Below are positions 7,251 through 13,838 of a stretch of DNA of 16,696 bases, one piece after another. The DNA is from ZLKRG44 sp964555705. Its GTDB lineage: Bacteria; Planctomycetota; Phycisphaerae; Phycisphaerales; SM1A02. The notes under the pieces are model-generated. The model was not told the origin of the DNA. It saw only the letters and a program-made list of their open reading frames with translations, and made no database searches. A program made the position numbers and the translations under genes. The first letter of the stretch is position 1; every line of letters starts with the position of its first letter. The DNA is taken from contig CAZKTN010000040.1 in NCBI GenBank assembly GCA_964555705.1, positions 1 to 16,696 of the forward strand. Direction: 5' to 3'.

Positions 7251-7664
7251 CCTTGCGGGGCCGATGGCCACGAGCCGCTTCCAGATGGGGACGTCCTGCT
7301 TCATCCGGTCAATCAGTGACGCGAGCGCCGCGAGACCTTCGGCGCGATGGGCTGACCGCACCTCGCACGCGAAGGAGATCTCGCCGACCGCCACGCGGCC
7401 GCGGCTGTGCAGCACCACGATCGAGCGCACGCCCGGGCGGCTCGCCTCCTCGTCGGCGATCGCCTGCAGCACGCGGCTGGCCATCGGCTCGTACGCCTCA
7501 TAGTCGATTGCCTCGAGTCGCTCGCCGCCCTCAAGACCGCGGACAACGCCCTCGAAGCGAACTCGGCTCCCCACGCCCTCGCGATCATCCGCTTCGCGCG
7601 ACGGCTCGCCGAGCGCCTCGCACCGAAGCGGTCCGTCGGTTATCTCGACTCTTGTGCGACTCAT
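7086..7664 (-). CDS. moaE: Molybdopterin synthase large subunit MoaE, with an atypical tail
   Basis: MoaE together with MoaD turns cyclic pyranopterin monophosphate into molybdopterin. Seen here are RVRFEGVVRG (34-43), YEAYEPMA (55-62), VVLHSRGRVAVGEISFAC (83-100), VRSAHRAEG (102-110) and MKQDVPIWKR (121-130). Lys122 and Lys129 match the active-site Lys119 and Lys126 of the E. coli enzyme, and Arg42 matches Arg39. Normal MoaE is about 150 residues and continues WKRE...W; here the Glu is Leu and the sequence after residue 130 no longer looks like MoaE. The frame stays open to 7086, giving 192 residues, and residues 139-192 are encoded opposite the end of the transporter gene. That tail is charged and has five Cys. 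A frameshift is possible, but no other frame restores the usual ending. The start overlaps the moaD stop (ATGA). Confidence 0.88.
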   Translation of the reverse strand: MSRTRVEITDGPLRCEALGEPSREADDREGVGSRVRFEGVVRGLEGGERLEAIDYEAYEPMASRVLQAIADEEASRPGVRSIVVLHSRGRVAVGEISFACEVRSAHRAEGLAALASLIDRMKQDVPIWKRLVAIGPARSSSGDRCDAADEQLGGCDRQDCGQEKIERARRPLAASEEGSGKATEACGGCERQ

Positions 7665-7921
7665 CCGCCCCCCACGAGCGCGATGAGCGCTACCTCGTCC
7701 GTCGGCGCGATCACCGTCCTGGGCGTCGCAAACGCGTGGTTCACCGCCAGGCGCGCCGAGCGGATCGCAAACACCAGTTCCGGGCGCTGCGCGGCCATCG
7801 CCTCGAGCACATCCGCTGCGGTGGGACCGGCGAGTGCCGGTCCGACCGTGCACTCGATGTCGATTCGGTCGCGACCGGCGGCTTGCGACGCGGGCCCGAA
7901 GAGACGCACCTCGACTCGCAT
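7661..7921 (-). CDS. moaD: Molybdopterin synthase sulfur carrier MoaD
   Basis: MoaD is the small ubiquitin-like subunit that carries sulfur as a C-terminal thiocarboxylate. The protein has 86 residues, begins MRVEVRLFGPASQAAG and ends ALVGGG, so the required terminal Gly-Gly is present with one extra Gly before it. The segment DEVALIALVGGG is typical of the family end. No Shine-Dalgarno sequence precedes the ATG at 7921; instead TACACT sits at 7933-7928 on the minus strand, close enough that transcription could begin at the start codon itself. It overlaps moaE by ATGA and faces moeA across 26 bp. No MoeB-type adenylyltransferase to activate MoaD is encoded in this window. Confidence 0.92.
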   Translation of the reverse strand: MRVEVRLFGPASQAAGRDRIDIECTVGPALAGPTAADVLEAMAAQRPELVFAIRSARLAVNHAFATPRTVIAPTDEVALIALVGGG

Positions 7922-7947
7922 GGGTGCAGTGTAGTTTGCGGTCCGTC
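7922..7947. promoter_or_regulatory. 26-bp divergent moaD/moeA spacer with back-to-back -10-like hexamers
   Basis: This is the whole gap between the two divergent start codons. On the minus strand TACACT (7933-7928) ends 7 bases before the moaD ATG. On the plus strand TAGTTT (7932-7937) ends 10 bases before the moeA ATG. The two hexamers share two base pairs. Matching -35 boxes would have to lie inside the opposite gene, and those visible there are poor. If both are used, moaD mRNA would be leaderless and moeA mRNA nearly so. The hexamers are seen; the promoter role is inferred. Confidence 0.38.
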
Positions 7948-9204
7948 ATGACCGACGCCCTAGATCCGCGTGTCGAGTCGCCCTCTCACGCGATCGCACG
8001 CATCGCAGAGCGGGTCGGTCGCGCCGCGCTCGGGATCGGCCTTGAGCCAGTCGAGCTTCACCGTGCGTACGGACGGGTGCTGGCGGAACCGTTGCAGGCC
8101 GATCGCGACAGCCCGCCCTACGACCACTCGGCGATGGATGGCTATGCCGTGCGCTGTGCTGATGTCGCCCATGGTCGCATGCTGCCGGTGCTGGGCGAGT
8201 CCCGACCAGGCGCGGCAGCGCCGGAGATGCCCGCCGTTCGCGGCTGCATTCGCATTGCGACCGGCTCCGCGCGGCCGATCGGATCCGATGCAGTCGTTCG
8301 CCGCGAGGACGTGCTCGAACATCCTGGTGAGGCGCCTGGAACCGTCGCCTGCATCACCATCGGCGACGGTGTCGTGCCCCGCGAGGGGGACCACTGGCGA
8401 CTCCGCGGCGAGAATGCGCGTGCCGGAGCGGTGCTGATCGAGCCAGGGTCGGTGATCGATGCGGCGACGGCGGCAACGCTTGCGGCGTGTGGCGCCGTGC
8501 GCCCGAGCGTGCGGTGCCGGGTGCGGGTGGCGATCCTGACCACCGGAGACGAGGTCGTGCCAATCGAGGCTTCGCCGAAGCCCGAGCAGATTCGCAACAG
8601 CAACGCCACAGCGCTCGTGACACTCGTTGCGAGCCGTCCGTGGCTCGAGGTGGTGCGACTCGAGCATGTCGCTGACGAGCTTCCAGGTCTTGAAACGGCG
8701 CTGGCGACTTCGATCGCCGAGCATGATGCGGTCCTGCTGACCGGCGGCGTCTCGATGGGTCATCGCGATCTCGTTCGGGCCGCGATCGAGTCGCAGCGTG
8801 GCGAGATCCTCTTCCACCGCCTGCCGCAAAGGCCTGGGCGTCCGATGCTCGCGGCGATCGCCGAGTCGCGCGGTCGCCCAGTGCCGCTGTTCGGCCTGCC
8901 CGGCAATCCGCTGTCGGCTCTGGTGACGGCCCGGCGGATCGTGCTGCCAGCTCTTGCTGCGATCGCCGGCCTGCACCTGACGCCGCCCCGGATGGTCACG
9001 GTCAGCTCCGACGATGACGCCCCGGCTCCGCTCTGGCGATTCCGCCTCGCGCGCCTTGAGTCCGACGGTACCGCGATGCCGCTTTCCGTCCGCAGTTCCG
9101 GCGACATCGCCGGCGCGGGAGCGAGCGATGGCTTCGTCGAGATCGCGCCGGGTGAACGGATCGAGCGGGACCGGCGATACCCTTTCTTCTGCTGGAGCGA
9201 CTGA
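7948..9204 (+). CDS. moeA: Molybdopterin molybdenumtransferase MoeA
   Basis: MoeA inserts molybdate into adenylated molybdopterin. The 418 residues match the usual length (E. coli MoeA, 411). Motifs in order are DRDSPPYDHSAMDGYAV (52-68), RIATGSARPIGSDAVV (102-117), AILTTGDEVV (195-204), RNSNATAL (216-223), LLTGGVSMGHRD (263-274), RLPQRPGRPM (291-300) and GLPGNPLSAL (316-325). A C-terminal beta domain (about 347-418) completes the family layout. The ATG at 7948 was chosen over one at 7834, which would extend the protein backward through moaD and has no family resemblance. There is no visible Shine-Dalgarno site. It heads the second plus-strand run, moeA-moaC-mog-mobA, and is divergent from moaD. 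Confidence 0.94.
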   Translation: MTDALDPRVESPSHAIARIAERVGRAALGIGLEPVELHRAYGRVLAEPLQADRDSPPYDHSAMDGYAVRCADVAHGRMLPVLGESRPGAAAPEMPAVRGCIRIATGSARPIGSDAVVRREDVLEHPGEAPGTVACITIGDGVVPREGDHWRLRGENARAGAVLIEPGSVIDAATAATLAACGAVRPSVRCRVRVAILTTGDEVVPIEASPKPEQIRNSNATALVTLVASRPWLEVVRLEHVADELPGLETALATSIAEHDAVLLTGGVSMGHRDLVRAAIESQRGEILFHRLPQRPGRPMLAAIAESRGRPVPLFGLPGNPLSALVTARRIVLPALAAIAGLHLTPPRMVTVSSDDDAPAPLWRFRLARLESDGTAMPLSVRSSGDIAGAGASDGFVEIAPGERIERDRRYPFFCWSD

Positions 9205-9220
9205 CCATTCGCCACGTGCC

Positions 9221-9228
9221 AAAGGGAG
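9221..9228 (+). promoter_or_regulatory. Ribosome-binding site that sets the moaC GTG start
   Basis: AAAGGGAG lies 4 bases before a GTG at 9233 and 16 bases past the moeA stop. It supports GTG as the moaC start in a stretch where no ATG precedes the conserved N-terminal MoaC residues at a suitable distance. Confidence 0.55.
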
Positions 9229-9232
9229 CCGA

Positions 9233-9754
9233 GTGACCGACGCCGATCGAACCGACCCTCCACCAACCACCGAGCGGCTGTCTCACGTCGATGAACGCGG
9301 ACGCGCGACGATGGTCAACGTCGGGGACAAGCCGGCGACCGCGCGATTCGCAGTCGCTGAAGGCTGCGTGCGGTTCGGTGCCGCGCTTGAGGCAGCGATC
9401 CGGGACGGCACCGTCACCAAGGGACCGGTGCTCGAGACAGCGAGGCTCGCGGGCATCATGGCTGCCAAGCGCACCGATGAGATCATCCCGCTCTGCCACA
9501 CTCTCCCGCTCGACTCGATCGAGATCGACGCGACGCTCGAGCCCGGATGCGTCCGAATTCGGGCGACCGCCCGAACCTGCGGCCGCACCGGCGTCGAGAT
9601 GGAGGCACTCGTCGCAGTGTCGGTCGCGTGCCTCACCGTCCACGACATGGGCAAGGCGATCGACCGCGGTATCGTGATCGACGGCATTCATGTGCTCGAG
9701 AAGCATGGCGGACGGGGTGGCTCCTACCTCTCGCGCGACTCGGCAGGCGCCTGA
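9233..9754 (+). CDS. moaC: Cyclic pyranopterin monophosphate synthase MoaC
   Basis: MoaC rearranges the MoaA product to cyclic pyranopterin monophosphate. With a GTG start at 9233 the protein has 173 residues (E. coli MoaC, 161). Conserved blocks are RLSHVDERGRATMVNVGDK (15-33), KGPVLETARLAGIMAAKRT (63-81), IIPLCHTLPLDSIEID (84-99), GVEMEALVAVSVACLTVHD (120-138) and the active-site HDMGKAIDRG (137-146), where Asp138 and Lys141 match Asp128 and Lys131 of E. coli. A much longer frame opens at an ATG at 9014 inside moeA, but its extra residues are Arg/Ser-rich shadow sequence. The moaC stop and the next gene start share one base (TGATG), so translational coupling is likely. Confidence 0.94.
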   Translation: MTDADRTDPPPTTERLSHVDERGRATMVNVGDKPATARFAVAEGCVRFGAALEAAIRDGTVTKGPVLETARLAGIMAAKRTDEIIPLCHTLPLDSIEIDATLEPGCVRIRATARTCGRTGVEMEALVAVSVACLTVHDMGKAIDRGIVIDGIHVLEKHGGRGGSYLSRDSAGA

Positions 9755-10308
9755 TGGATGGCCTACGACCGATCCGCGCCGCGGTACTCACCGCAAGCGA
9801 CCGATGCTCGCGCGGAGAGACGGTGGATGCGTCGGGACCTGCGGTCGCGGCGATGCTGGCCAGGTCGCTTGGCGCCGAGATCGTCGCGACCCGGTGCGTG
9901 CCCGACGATCTCGACGCGCTCGTCCAGGCCTTTCGTGATTGGTCGAGTCCCGAGGCGGCGATCGATCTCGTCGTCTCGACCGGCGGCACCGGGCTCGCCC
10001 CGCGCGATGTCACTCCAGAGGCAGCGCGAAGGGTCTTCGACCGCGAGCACGAGGGACTGATGGATCTTGCGCGGCTGCGCTGCTACGCGAAGACGCCGAG
10101 GACGTTTCTCTCCCGTGGGGTTGCGGGCACCGCAGGCTGCACCCTGATCCTGACGCTTCCTGGCTCGCCGCGCGGGGCAACCGAGATGCTTGAGGCGCTT
10201 CTCGACATCCTGCCGCACGCGATCGAGACGCTTCGGGGCGAGGTGCAGGACGATGGTCGCCCTGGCGCCAAAGCCATCCGAGGCAAGGTGATCGAGCATG
10301 CCGATTGA
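9754..10308 (+). CDS. mog: MogA/MoaB-family molybdopterin adenylyltransferase
   Basis: Proteins of this family bind molybdopterin and, in the MogA type, activate it with ATP so that MoeA can insert molybdenum. The 184 residues show VLTASDRCSRGE (11-22), the signature STGGTGLAPRDVTPEA (75-90), LSRGVAGTAGCTLILTLPGSPRGA (in two adjoining parts, 119-130 and 131-142) and LPHAIETLRGE (153-163). The length lies between E. coli MoaB (170) and MogA (195), and the two are hard to separate from sequence alone. As no second member of the family is in the cluster and MoeA is next door, the adenylyltransferase role is the likelier. The start is taken from the TGATG junction with moaC. Confidence 0.9.
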   Translation: MDGLRPIRAAVLTASDRCSRGETVDASGPAVAAMLARSLGAEIVATRCVPDDLDALVQAFRDWSSPEAAIDLVVSTGGTGLAPRDVTPEAARRVFDREHEGLMDLARLRCYAKTPRTFLSRGVAGTAGCTLILTLPGSPRGATEMLEALLDILPHAIETLRGEVQDDGRPGAKAIRGKVIEHAD

Positions 10309-10915
10309 GCACGACGATGTGAGGTTCAGCACCATCGCTCCCGCGGTCCTTGCCGGTGGACGCAGCCGGCGCTTTGGCCGCGACAAGCTGCGGGAGCAGT
10401 TCGGCGGACTTCCGCTCGTCGAGCGCCCAATCGCGGCGCTTCGCGGCATCTTCGGCCCGCGCGTGGCGATCGTGGGCGACTGCGAGGCGTCCGTGCAGAT
10501 CGCGGGCGACCTCTGGATTCCCGACGAGCATCCCGGCATCGGTCCGATGGGCGGAATCGCCACTGCGCTTCGCCGCCTCGATCGTGCTGTGCTTGTCCTC
10601 GCCGGCGATATGCCCGCGATCGACACCGCTACCGTCCGCAGGATTGCGGAGGGATTCCTCTCGAGCCCGGCTGCCTGCGTCGCGATCGCCACAGCCGGCG
10701 ACAGCGAGGCCGTGCAGCGACACCCGTGCGTAGCGGTGTACGCCCCGACGATGGGCGAAGTCCTCGAGCAGGCGATCCGACGAGAGCGGTTCAGCCTCCT
10801 TGCGGCGATCGATGCGCTCGATCCTGCGCAGGTGGTGCAGGTCCCGTGCGATGAGCGACGCCTCACGAACATCAACGAGCCATCAGACCTGTCGCGATTG
10901 ATGCGTTCAGCCTGA
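10298..10915 (+). CDS. mobA: Molybdenum cofactor guanylyltransferase MobA
   Basis: MobA joins GMP from GTP to Mo-molybdopterin to give the MGD form used by DMSO-reductase-family enzymes such as the YdeP-like protein at 1661-3988. The 205 residues contain PAVLAGGRSRRFGRDK (15-30), the nucleotide-binding loop; IGPMGGIATAL (81-91); VLAGDMPAID (100-109), with the metal-binding Asp; and NINEPSDL (191-198), the common C-terminal signature. The start at 10298 lies inside the end of the mog gene (11-bp overlap) and is preceded by AAGGTG at 10285-10290 with 7 bases of spacing. The presence of MobA fits the guanine-dinucleotide cofactor expected for the client enzyme. No MobB-like partner is present. 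Confidence 0.93.
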   Translation: MPIEHDDVRFSTIAPAVLAGGRSRRFGRDKLREQFGGLPLVERPIAALRGIFGPRVAIVGDCEASVQIAGDLWIPDEHPGIGPMGGIATALRRLDRAVLVLAGDMPAIDTATVRRIAEGFLSSPAACVAIATAGDSEAVQRHPCVAVYAPTMGEVLEQAIRRERFSLLAAIDALDPAQVVQVPCDERRLTNINEPSDLSRLMRSA

Positions 10916-10918
10916 CGC

Positions 10919-11062
10919 ATGCGGCGATTCCTCTCGCATCTTGTGGCCCTGACGCAGCGCAAGTGGCAGGCACGGTGCCTGACGTGCAACGAGGTGTTTC
11001 CGTACCCCGGAATCCGTCTGGGAGCGGCTGGGCGCCCGATTCGATTGATGTCGTGCCCCTGA
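10919..11062 (+). CDS. Small Cys-containing ORF, possibly a truncated zinc-ribbon gene
   Basis: An ATG 3 bases after the mobA stop opens a 47-residue frame beginning MRRFLSHLVALTQRKWQA. It then has RCLTCNEVFPYPGIRLGAAG (CxxC at Cys20/Cys23) and ends with LMSCP (Cys46). The pattern of a Cys pair, an aromatic and Gly-rich middle and a final Cys-Pro looks like a zinc ribbon whose second Cys pair is cut short by the TGA at 11060. Reading on past the TGA gives HGC, so a single base change could have made the stop. There is no clear ribosome site, but coupling to mobA is possible. It may be a real small protein, a truncated gene or chance; I do not recognise a named family. Confidence 0.38.
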   Translation: MRRFLSHLVALTQRKWQARCLTCNEVFPYPGIRLGAAGRPIRLMSCP

Positions 11063-11403
11063 CACGGGTGCGCTGAACAGGTCCACCTCCCATGAACTGA
11101 AAGGCCACGACTCGATGTGCGCGTTGTCCGTCGGCTTCCCAATGTGACCTCGACAGCCGGTTGAGCACGTCGACCCCGTCAATGGTCTGGGACGCCGCCG
11201 ATCAAGGCCAATAACCTTCACGACCGCGCTGGTCGACTCGGGATTCCACACGCTTTAGGGCGGATTGTTCGCAAGTCGTTTGCCTGCCCTGATTGCCGTG
11301 TCATTGTGCCTGCAAGAGAGAGGGTTGAGGGACCGCGGCGAACACGCCTCGGGGCTCCCTTCTTCTGTACACCCCCCAAACCGCGTCTCTCGGAGTTCCC
11401 TAC
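11063..11403. other. 341-bp intergenic stretch between the moco run and the 11404 gene
   Basis: No intact gene is seen. It holds the short transposase-like remnant at 11108-11152 and, near its right end, a purine-rich run around 11311-11331 and the ribosome-binding site GGAG (11392-11395) for the gene at 11404. No convincing promoter hexamers or terminator hairpin with a T run was found. The stretch has many stops in all frames and lacks the third-position GC bias of the genes around it, as expected for decayed or non-coding DNA. Confidence 0.6.
11108..11152 (-). pseudogene. Possible relic of an IS3-family transposase core
   Basis: The minus strand encodes RGHIGKPTDNAHIES here. GKPTDNAxIES is close to the block around the third catalytic residue (the Glu of the DDE triad) in IS3-type orfB transposases, where it is normally followed by an F-N pair. 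Here the reading continues WPFSSW, so the likeness stops at once, and upstream no other transposase block could be read in any frame. If real, it is a small decayed piece with no terminal repeats visible. A chance match over about 11 residues cannot be ruled out. Confidence 0.3.
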
Positions 11404-11967
11404 ATGAACAAGATCTTGCTTTCCTCGGTCGTCGCTGCCGCCGCGTGCGCCGGAGCCGCTTCCGCCGACATCACCATTTCCCTCGACAACCAGACCTTCA
11501 ACGGGTTCTCCTTCAACGAGGTCGTCAGCGCGAACTCGGGCGAGCGGATCGTCGGCCTCTTTACCGGTGCCTCGATCAACGTTGTCCTCAACGCCTCGAC
11601 GAACTTCACCTACGCCGACGACCTGTGCGTCTATGTGGACGTGCTTCCGCTATCGACAGGTGGCCTCGTCCAAGTCGGCGGATTCTCGAACCTGCAAGCC
11701 CAGCAGCGTTACTCCTGGCCCAACGGCGGGTCTTCGGCCCCCGGCACGACGTCGATCGGCACCGTGACCTTCACGACGCCGCTCTTCATCGACCAGTTCC
11801 TGATGGGAGCCCCGGCCGTCTGGATCGGAAACGGCTACGGCGCCTCCGGCACTTCCGGAACCTGGACGGGCACGGTCACCCTGCACGGGCTGAACTACGT
11901 GCCGGCCCCGGGCGCTGTGGCGCTCCTCGGTCTCGCGGGCATCGTCTCGCGTCGCCGTCGCCGCTGA
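11404..11967 (+). CDS. Exported PAP-CTERM protein of unknown function
   Basis: The protein has 187 residues. GGAG at 11392-11395, 8 bases before the ATG, supports the start. The N-terminus MNKILLSSVVAAAACAGAAS is a clear signal peptide, with cleavage likely after ASA (about residue 21). The body is Thr/Ser/Asn/Gly-rich with short hydrophobic strands, fitting a secreted beta-sandwich; no catalytic motif is visible. The C-terminus has VPAPGAVALLGLAG (166-179) and then a basic cluster SRRRRR at the very end, the three-part sorting tail of PEP-CTERM proteins with Ala replacing Glu. It stands alone, with an intergenic gap upstream and a strong hairpin 26 bp downstream, so it is probably a single-gene unit. 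A surface or matrix protein is the broad inference. Confidence 0.85.
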   Translation: MNKILLSSVVAAAACAGAASADITISLDNQTFNGFSFNEVVSANSGERIVGLFTGASINVVLNASTNFTYADDLCVYVDVLPLSTGGLVQVGGFSNLQAQQRYSWPNGGSSAPGTTSIGTVTFTTPLFIDQFLMGAPAVWIGNGYGASGTSGTWTGTVTLHGLNYVPAPGAVALLGLAGIVSRRRRR

Positions 11968-11992
11968 TCCGCAGTATTCAAGCCTGAAACCG

Positions 11993-12022
11993 ACGCGGGG
12001 CGATCGATCGATCGCCCCGCGT
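11993..12022 (+). terminator. 30-bp perfect palindrome after the PAP-CTERM gene
   Basis: ACGCGGGGCGATCGA is followed directly by its exact reverse complement, giving a 15-bp arm on each side. It begins 26 bases after the stop at 11967. In RNA this would form a very stable GC-rich hairpin, followed by TGCCTTGT, which has few Ts. Transcription termination is the simplest role, and it could serve both this gene and the convergent gene at 12157-13440. The centre holds three GATC units in a row. A protein-binding site is the main alternative. Confidence 0.65.
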
Positions 12023-12156
12023 TGCCTTGTCAGGGCGAAGTCCCGTTGCCGAGCATGGTCGCGAGTGACGGGGTCGCTCTCATCGGTCCACCGCTTCTGA
12101 GGGGTTTTCTCGCCTGATGGCGGCGGACACTGCGGCGAACTGAACGCCCCGCGCGA

Positions 12157-13440
12157 TCAGCCTTCCGAGCACGGGCCCCACGCGCTCAGGAGCCGACTGA
12201 GGTCGTAGCCGTCCACTTCACCTGAGCCATCGATGTCCGCGGGGCCAGGGGCGCCCCACTGGGCCAGCAGCGTGCCAAGGTCGACCCCCGTCACAGCGCC
12301 GCTTCCGTCGAGGTCCGCGGGGCACGCAGCACCGAGATCGGCGACGAAAGAGGTTTGGCATCCCTGGTACCGCCCAAGGCCGACGATGACGCGGCCGTTG
12401 CGTGAGATGGCGCTGGCGCTGGTGAGGGCGTCCCAGCCTGCCGAGCCGATGCCATTGGCGAGCAGGAAATCGGTCAGGTACATGATCCCGGTCGATTCGG
12501 TCCACACGAAGGCAGAGAAGGAGCCGTTGGTTAGAAGGCAATCTCCAACAACCATCGAGCCGTCCCCGCTGATGCCGTACGAGTTCGACATTTGGGCTCC
12601 TGGGGGTACGCCAAGATCAAGGGCGTTTCCCTTGGAATCCCATCGGATGGCGCGATAGCCAGTGTCCGGCAAGGTCGCGGTACCCGCGATGAATGATCCA
12701 TCGGCGCTGACTGCCGTGGCGAATGACTCCCTCCACGTGACCTGCGAAGCAAGGGCGCTCGCAACACCCGCCGTGTTCCATCGAACTGCGTTGCGCTCGC
12801 GGAAGACCCCACCGACAATGCCCGAGCAGTCTCCAACGATGGTCGAGCCGTCAGGGGTGACCGCAGCGGCCCACGAACCGAGGAGCACGAAGTCGGGGTC
12901 ATTCAGCGGTCCGAGTGTCACCATGCCAGTTGACTCGGTCCAGCGAAATGCCACCGAGTTCAGAACGCTCGTCGAGGGGTGACCATGACCAGCCCCGACA
13001 ACCACCGCCCCGTCGCCAGTCACGCCGGACGCGTAGTAGCTGAATTCACCGAGTTGATCGCTTGCCCAGGCGCCCAGACTCTGCATACCGCCGGCTGCAG
13101 TCCACCGATACGCATCCCACCGCTGCAACACCTCGTCCCGGCGGTACCCGACCACCGTGTCGCCGTCATCGCTGATCCCTAGGTTGGACAGGGCGTAGCT
13201 CGGACCGAGCGCCTCGAATCCGCGGACACTGGTCCATCGGAACACGCTGCGTGCGTCGTTCCCTGCGCACACGCTGCCATCGGGTGTGACCGCAACGAGC
13301 CATCGCGTGCCGTTGGCGTCACCGCAAGGCAATGCGCGGACCGAGCCACCACCCGCTGCCGCGTGCACGGCGATGGCAGACGTGGCGACGGCAAGGGCTG
13401 CGGGACGCACGGAACATACGAACACGGCGGTCAAGGACAT
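12157..13440 (-). CDS. Exported HAF-repeat protein with a dockerin-like C-terminus
   Basis: The 427-residue protein starts at 13440, where AGGAG (minus strand, 13452-13448) lies 7 bases upstream; an upstream in-frame ATG at 13560 gives no better signal peptide. Residues 1-28 form a signal peptide ending near VHAAA. The body is built of repeats of two alternating blocks: a VTPDGSxxxG-like turn (for example 51-60, 140-149, 194-203, 244-253, 290-299, 345-354) and a (A/V)xRW...G..LG-like strand (67-79, 111-123, 165-177, 219-231, 265-277, 310-322). This is the HAF repeat pattern of extracellular proteins, perhaps a beta-propeller. Residues 373-427 hold two dockerin-like calcium loops, DLDGSGAVTGVDL (376-388) and DIDGSGEVDGYDL (402-414), each followed by a helix ending in WG. 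There is no CTERM tail. Its partner and function are unknown. Confidence 0.85.
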   Translation of the reverse strand: MSLTAVFVCSVRPAALAVATSAIAVHAAAGGGSVRALPCGDANGTRWLVAVTPDGSVCAGNDARSVFRWTSVRGFEALGPSYALSNLGISDDGDTVVGYRRDEVLQRWDAYRWTAAGGMQSLGAWASDQLGEFSYYASGVTGDGAVVVGAGHGHPSTSVLNSVAFRWTESTGMVTLGPLNDPDFVLLGSWAAAVTPDGSTIVGDCSGIVGGVFRERNAVRWNTAGVASALASQVTWRESFATAVSADGSFIAGTATLPDTGYRAIRWDSKGNALDLGVPPGAQMSNSYGISGDGSMVVGDCLLTNGSFSAFVWTESTGIMYLTDFLLANGIGSAGWDALTSASAISRNGRVIVGLGRYQGCQTSFVADLGAACPADLDGSGAVTGVDLGTLLAQWGAPGPADIDGSGEVDGYDLSRLLSAWGPCSEG

Positions 13441-13838
13441 CGAGTCTCTCCTGGTATCGGGAATCTGGATCCGGCGACCAGCGGCCGCCGACAATGGAAC
13501 GGGACATCCGTGCGGGCATGTGCCATGGAGCAGCAAGCCGCTACGGCCGATCCCCGGCACGTGACTGAAGTGCGTCTTGCGCGCCTTCGCGCGGGCTCGC
13601 TCCGTTCGCCCGCGATGCGGCGCCCGAGCGCAACATCAGCAGCGCTACGATCCCCCAACTCTCATACGGGATGGGCCGATAGGAGCGACACCGTCACAAG
13701 CACTGCCGCCCGATCGCCGAGCAGTACCACACTCCTGAACCGTATCCAGTGGTGCAGCGCACAGTGTCCCGAGACACCGATTTGGAACACGTGCCCGACA
13801 GCGAGCTGCCATCCGGTGTTCTCGCTACGCCAGTGTTC
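13441..13838. other. 398-bp intergenic stretch between two minus-strand genes
   Basis: It carries the ribosome-binding site for the HAF-repeat gene at its left end (13448-13452). A short GC-rich hairpin-like sequence, GCGCGCCTTCGCGC, lies near 13580. On the minus strand the frame of the methyltransferase stays open for some 55 codons after its TAG at 13839, which is not unusual at this GC content. I see no gene, RNA or clear promoter here. Confidence 0.5.

Noticed and set aside
6331..10690. Eight copies of the octamer GCGATCGC, reminiscent of the cyanobacterial HIP1 repeat, between 6.3 and 10.7 kb
   Set aside because: Seven of the eight encode Ala-Ile-Ala in frame, using the favoured codons GCG and ATC, so protein composition and codon bias explain them. 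A genome-wide count against a codon-shuffled control would settle it.
9763..11142. A 459-residue minus-strand frame across mog, mobA and the following spacer
   Set aside because: It is antisense to recognised genes and reads as Arg/Ser-rich low-complexity sequence; only the short IS3-like motif nearby, in another frame, deserved a note.
13670..13838. Open frame continuing about 55 codons past the TAG of the methyltransferase gene, suggesting stop read-through
   Set aside because: At this GC content an open run of that length is common by chance, and the usual methyltransferase end lies right before the TAG.
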